Shown here in pieces: positions 59,443 to 64,000 of a DNA stretch of 64,000 nucleotides (position 1 is the stretch's first letter; the number at the start of each line of letters is the position of its first letter). The stretch covers positions 26,213,548 to 26,277,547 of the forward strand of contig CAMZMU010000027.1 in the NCBI GenBank assembly GCA_947311845.1, given 5' to 3'. The notes below the pieces were generated by a model. That model ran no database searches. It was not told where the DNA came from and saw nothing but the letters and a program-made list of their open reading frames with translations. The DNA comes from Poa pratensis. Its lineage: Eukaryota; Streptophyta; Magnoliopsida; Poales; Poaceae. Both the position numbers and the translations under genes were made by a program.

Positions 59443-60950
59443 TGTAAAATGCATACATGAACTTTGCATTATTTTTACTTATATTTCAGTCATATTTGCA
59501 TCATATAAGGGTTATATCACTGTTTTATAATGATTTTGGGAATATTTGGTATGTTCCTATTTTTATGGAATTAACCCTGCACAGGCAGAAAACCCCTTTT
59601 TCCATGTTTTTGACTTTCAGGGACCAAACGACGTCCAAATGACCTAATATTTTACGGGCCCAATATTTGGAAATAAGAAGACGTACCAGCCAAGAATCCG
59701 CGAAAAAGGAAGTCCGAGGAAGAAATTGGATGGTCCCACGCGGCCAGGTACATAGGCGTGTGGGACCACCTCTTTTATTCCTCGTGGCTCCGATGCCGTC
59801 CGTTTTCGTCTCCGTGGCTTCGTCTTGACCTAAAAACGTCTATAAAAATAGCCCCCCGACGTTCTCTGGAGGAGCGCGCCGAAACACAGAAACACGAAAC
59901 AGAGACCTGGAGCTGCAGATTGGAGGGGGAAAACTCCGGCGGGGCGCTGCCGGGGTGGTCTCCATCTTCTCCAACGACTTCTCCACCGTCTCCATGATGA
60001 AGGGGGAGTAGTCCACCCCCTGGACCTTGGGTTTGTGGTGGTAACTTGATCTAATCTCTCTATGTATGATCATTGTTGGAGTCCATATGATGTGCCTTGC
60101 ATAAGTATGGATCTATCTATGTAATTCTTATGGTGGATATTGTGGTATGAGATGATTTGTTATACATTTACCGTTGTGTTGGAGCTTTTATGATTTGTCA
60201 TACTTTGGAGATATTCTATGATGCATGTGATGGTTTGATTTATGCATAATGCCTTGTTTATCCTTGTCATGAGGTGATTGACACCACCAAGTGTGGATAG
60301 ATGAGAGAGATGTGGTCATGCACACGAATTATGAATCATTGCACTAGTGTTTAGAATATTGTCCATTATGAAGTATGATGTATGTAGGTACGGGATGGCC
60401 GATGTGACACGGCATATGTATTGAGTGACATGTGAAATACAGCCCAACATCCTTTATCTGGGGGTAAAAAGGAAGAGTATGATGTGGGAGTGACAGCAAC
60501 CACGCTAGCCTTACGAGGGTGACCTAGCAACACAAATGAGTACTTCTTTCAACTATGTGTTTTAGGACATATAGCCGTCATAAAAGCTACCATTAAAACA
60601 TGACAATTGTGTGTACTTTATCTATAACATGATAATCACCGTAGATGAGAGAGAGAGGATTAAGTGAACCCATGAACCCATGTCCATTGTTCCTATAAGA
60701 GAAAACCTTTGTCTTGTCCTCTTGCATTGAAGAGGATTGGGACACTTTTACATTCTTGTTTTGTTACATTAAACTTCCATCCATTAAATCAACCATCTTG
60801 TTCTTTAAACTTGTTTAGTGCATAATCAACTAAAACTTGTGACACTTTAGTTGTAGGGAATAGATAACTTTTCCTTCTTGCTCCTGCGGATCGATACCTA
60901 CTTCCACATTGAGAGGTGCTACAGTGATCCCCTGCTCTTGGGGGTTATCA
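59443..60950 (+). repeat. 5' LTR of the right-hand gypsy element
   Basis: Starts TGTAAAATGCATACATG (a start at 59436 is also possible) and ends GGGGGTTATCA. A primer-binding site follows 10 nt later. Promoter-like sequence 'CTATAAAAATAGCCCCCCG' at 59839-59857. Confidence 0.75.
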
Positions 60951-60960
60951 AGTACTTTTC

Positions 60961-60978
60961 TGGCGCCGTTGCCGGGGA
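60961..60978 (+). other. Primer-binding site (tRNA-Asp type)
   Basis: TGGCGCCGTTGCCGGGGA, the usual site of this group of grass gypsy elements. Assignment to tRNA-Asp is from memory. Confidence 0.8.
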
Positions 60979-61150
60979 GCGTAGCGCTTAAGTTTCTATT
61001 CTTGTGTGCACTAGACTTTAGATTTATTTTATCTTGTTTTATATCTTGCAATCATCTAAGCTTGGGGAGGTTCCTTTAAACTTGTTTGGTTGTGAGTTTC
61101 TCATTAGTTTTACTTTCAGTTTTATATCAAAAACCCAAAAAAATTAAAAA

Positions 61151-62446
61151 ATGGAGAAACTTTCTGGAATGTCTATGGGTAATGATTATTTTAAAAGGTA
61201 TGACGCCTACTCTGAATATCAATCAACCAAAGAGGGAAATAGAGTGGGTAAATTGCTTAAAGCTCTTCACAAAATAGCTAATCAGTTTTGTGAGTTACAT
61301 GGTATAACTTGTTGCAATAGAAGAGTTGTTAAACATTCCCACTATCAATGCAAGTATAATAGTGATCCTATAATTGCTTGTTATCGTGAAGATGAATGTT
61401 TATGCCCTGATATAGAACAAGTTGAGAAATATATTGCTTATGTTGGAGCCCATGAGATAGACTCTCTTCTTGATAAATTTCTTGCAACTAGTCATGTAGC
61501 TCGTGAAATGAAAGGGCAAGTTTCTATTATTCTCCAAATTTGCAAAAAAGAATTTAGTGATAATGTTTATGTTAAAGAAAGAATTCTTGCTGCCACGGAA
61601 AGCACTAACATTTTGCAGGAAGAGGAGGATAAGAACCTAAGCTTGGGGATGCCCGTGCAACCCCAAGAGGATGATGAAAACATAAGCTTGGAAGAGGAAG
61701 TATGTGAAGAGGAGATTGAAATGGATGTGTTCCAACCTAAGCTTGGGGAAGAGTTGGATCTCCCAACTTCACCATCAACATTTGATAGTAGCACTCAAAC
61801 TCAAAAATCTTTTGTTATTTATGAGAATCCATGTTATGATGAGTGTGAAACTGAAAATGCTATGGTCCTATATGATAACCCATGCTATTATGATGAAACT
61901 AAAATGCTCCTTTACTTTCTATTAATGCTACTAGTGAACTTATTGATGATAATGAGGAGTATTGCTTAAATATGCTATATGATAATGCTTTAGATGATGG
62001 TCCTATGCTTATTGATAAACCTCCATGTTTAGTTGTTACTAAATTATGTGAGGATAAAAATGATATACTTGCTGTTTGTGATAGTACTCTTACTCATGAG
62101 AGTCCTACTTTGTTTTGAATCTCCTAACTACACCATAGAGGAGAAATTTGCTTATGTTGAGAAATACTTATGTGGTTTGCAATTATCTTTAGTTCCAAAT
62201 CTTTGTTGCAACCATGATATTAAACTTGATATTGATCTTATTAACTATTTTGAAAGAGGGAAGCATGCTAATGAATTCCATAATAAATTTAATAATCCTC
62301 TTTATGTGCCTAAATTATCTAAGTTGAATGATTCTTGTGGTTATATGGTTGAATTTATTTCTACTACTTGCAACTATTATGAAAGAGGAGGTGATAAGAA
62401 CCCTCTTTATGCTACTAATAATTATGCTGCAAGTAAATATTGTTAA
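61151..62446 (+). pseudogene. Retrotransposon ORF of unknown function (gag position), frameshifted
   Basis: Starts MEKLSGMSMGNDYFKRYDAY. The first frame (to about 61905) has 'YIAYVGAHEIDSLLDKFLAT' and 'QVSIILQICKKEFSDNVYV', predicted helical, then an acidic Glu-rich segment and two 'NPCYYDE/NPCYDEC'-like repeats. A frameshift near 61910 leads to 'DDGPMLIDKPPCLVVTKLC'. Another near 62115 leads to 'KLNDSCGYMVEFISTTCNYY' and a stop at 62446. No zinc knuckle or gag core is seen. Position after the primer-binding site suggests a gag-like role, but I do not recognise the domain. Confidence 0.5.
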
Positions 62447-64000
62447 TATGCATTGGAAACTTCTATTTATGTGATTCATTCATATACAAAATGCCAATGC
62501 ATAGAAAGAAAGTTAGACTTCGTTGTTATTACTTTTGTGTTTTGTTTTTCTCTCAACTAGGGTTCAACTTGACTATTATTTTGATTGGTTTGAGAACACC
62601 ATGGGATCCTGGTATTATGCATGAACACTTTCCAAGGAAGAGGGACACATCAAAGTTCAAGCTCCCTCATGAGCTTCGTCCACAATAAACATCAAGTAAG
62701 AAGCCTAGCTATATGGCTATAAAGAAAGCGCTTTACGGGAGGCAACCCGGTTGTTTTTATTTGTGATTTTCTTTGTGTCCTCTTGCTGTAACAAGAGACT
62801 TAGTGTTTAGTTTAGTTTCTGGAATTTTTAATAAAGTGCCAAGTTTTACTCATTTTGGTTGAAAAGTTGCTTATAGCGTTCGGAGATTTTATTCCTGCAC
62901 GAATCTGTGCACGGTATGATTTTTAATTCTTATTCTGTAACTCCGAATGAGCTCATATTTGAACTGTAGTGCAACTTTTCATCCTCTGTATGCATGAATT
63001 TTTCGGAATTTTCCGACAAAGTTAAGTAGGGTAGAAAAATACGTTTAGCTGCTGCTGTTTTTCTGGACAGATTCTGTCCCATTTTGTTTGATGCATGCTT
63101 AGAACTTTTAACTTGAATCTTTTTATCCAATTGAGTTTATGAGTAGGCATACAACATTATACACTTTCTGGACATTCATATGAATTTTTGTCTAAGGATT
63201 ATATGCAGCAAGAAATCTATTTGTTTATCACTACTAATGCCCCACAGAAAAAGAAATGGGAGAAACGGTGTTTTGAAGTTTTTTCACAGGGATTAGAGGA
63301 GATGCACCAAGAGCTATCCAAGGATGGTGAAGACCATAAGCTTGGGGATGTGAAGACAACCCCACTGGACCTACACACTCTCGGTTTGCACACGTCTAAC
63401 TTCTGTTTTTCGATCGAAACACTTTATCGCATAAACTTGGAGCGTCTTTTTGTTTGTTTAGGTTTGATTTTTATTTTGTGAGACCACCACACTATCATTT
63501 ATATATGAGAGAGCTACTGGAAATTTGGGTTGAATTATGTTGGATGCTATTATAAGATTGGGAAAAGGGATGTTGGAGTTAATTTTAAAAGATACATATA
63601 GTTGCATGATTCATGAGCTTGTTAATGAGTAATAATTTGCAAGTATTTTATCAAGAGCTATCTTTTATTCATGTTTTGATGCTAAATGTTATTTACCTTG
63701 TTTTAACATGGATTAGTTAGTTCTATGGACACTCATGCATGCATTTAGATGGTCAACTTTCTCCCTCTTGCTAGCCCAAAAATTCCAACAAGCAAAAACT
63801 TGTTTCCAACACCTTCAACCAAAGTTTTTCCAGTGAGTCCACCATATCTACCTATTAGCTTTATGCTATTCCGAGTATGTTTATCATGATATTTGTGTTA
63901 TCTATACCTCTGAATGAAAATGCTTATGTTGTTGATTGTTGTGGGAAAAGTTGGTTATAGAGCTCTCTCGAACTTGATGCACACTTTACTTTCATTGCAT
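62447..64000 (+). other. Non-coding internal region of the element
   Basis: AT-rich. A 97-codon frame at 63188-63481 ('EEMHQELSKDGEDHKLG') is probably chance or a remnant. No domain is recognised to the window end. Confidence 0.45.

Larger units (their letters stand above)
59443..64000 (+). mobile_element. Non-autonomous gypsy element, 5' part (runs off the right edge)
   Basis: LTR, primer-binding site, one decayed ORF (61151-62446), then a long non-coding stretch. No protease, RT or integrase is seen in 3 kb. The word AGCTTGGGGATG recurs (61643, 63341) and AAGAAAGCGCTTTACGGGAG lies near 62726. I remember both as typical of large non-autonomous pooid gypsy families (Sabrina/WHAM type). The 3' LTR is outside the window. 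Confidence 0.7.

Overview
This window is nuclear DNA from a large-genome grass, most likely a pooid (wheat, barley or oat relatives). The clues are nested LTR retrotransposons with plant primer-binding sites, CACTA transposons with TTTGCCGTG subterminal motifs, Au-type SINEs, and spliced genes with GT/AG introns. About 85-90% is transposon or decayed sequence. I see no bacterial-style operon, CRISPR array or rRNA. Gene families are named from remembered family features; no database was searched. Layout: 1-6801 is a minus-strand Ty3/gypsy complex: a decayed gag-protease region, a central LTR (2793-3307), a coding-free internal region (3308-6308) and a second LTR (6309-6801) that lies inside a serpin gene. 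A 16.56-kb CACTA transposon (7180-23740, target duplication GTG) cuts the same serpin within codon 8. The CACTA carries a broken TNP2-type transposase, a second En/Spm-type protein gene, a large hairpin and a ~5-kb array of ~350-bp satellite units with a four-unit higher-order period. A fold-back repeat (24095-24484) is followed by a complete gag-only gypsy element (24566-32878; target duplication AAAAG) whose gag reads six zinc-knuckle motifs. 33661-36068 is the best gene here: an intact four-exon NRT1/PTR-family (NPF) transporter on the minus strand. 36.3-43.5 kb is sparse, with a possible minus-strand transcription unit (TATA box at 42586) and two short exon-like pieces that faintly resemble APC7. 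43.6-46.1 kb holds two SINEs, one nested in a LINE tail and itself split by another retroposon; each insertion has visible target duplications. 46188-53652 is a second NPF gene, collinear with the first but a pseudogene. Its exon 2 is split by a 5.1-kb insertion with an 11-bp target duplication. That insertion holds outward-facing tRNA-like heads, a long T-rich GGTTCACCG-type array and a nested hAT element. 53.8-58.6 kb has a fold-back element, an LTR-like sequence and a 1.2-kb mini-CACTA that has captured a piece resembling DEAD-box helicase RH18. 58663 to the end is a truncated LTR followed by the 5' LTR, primer-binding site and decayed open reading frame of a non-autonomous gypsy element running off the right edge. 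Only the first NPF gene looks able to make a normal host protein. The host skeleton is therefore a serpin (dead), NPF (live), a possible non-coding or decayed unit, and NPF (dead), all on the minus strand.
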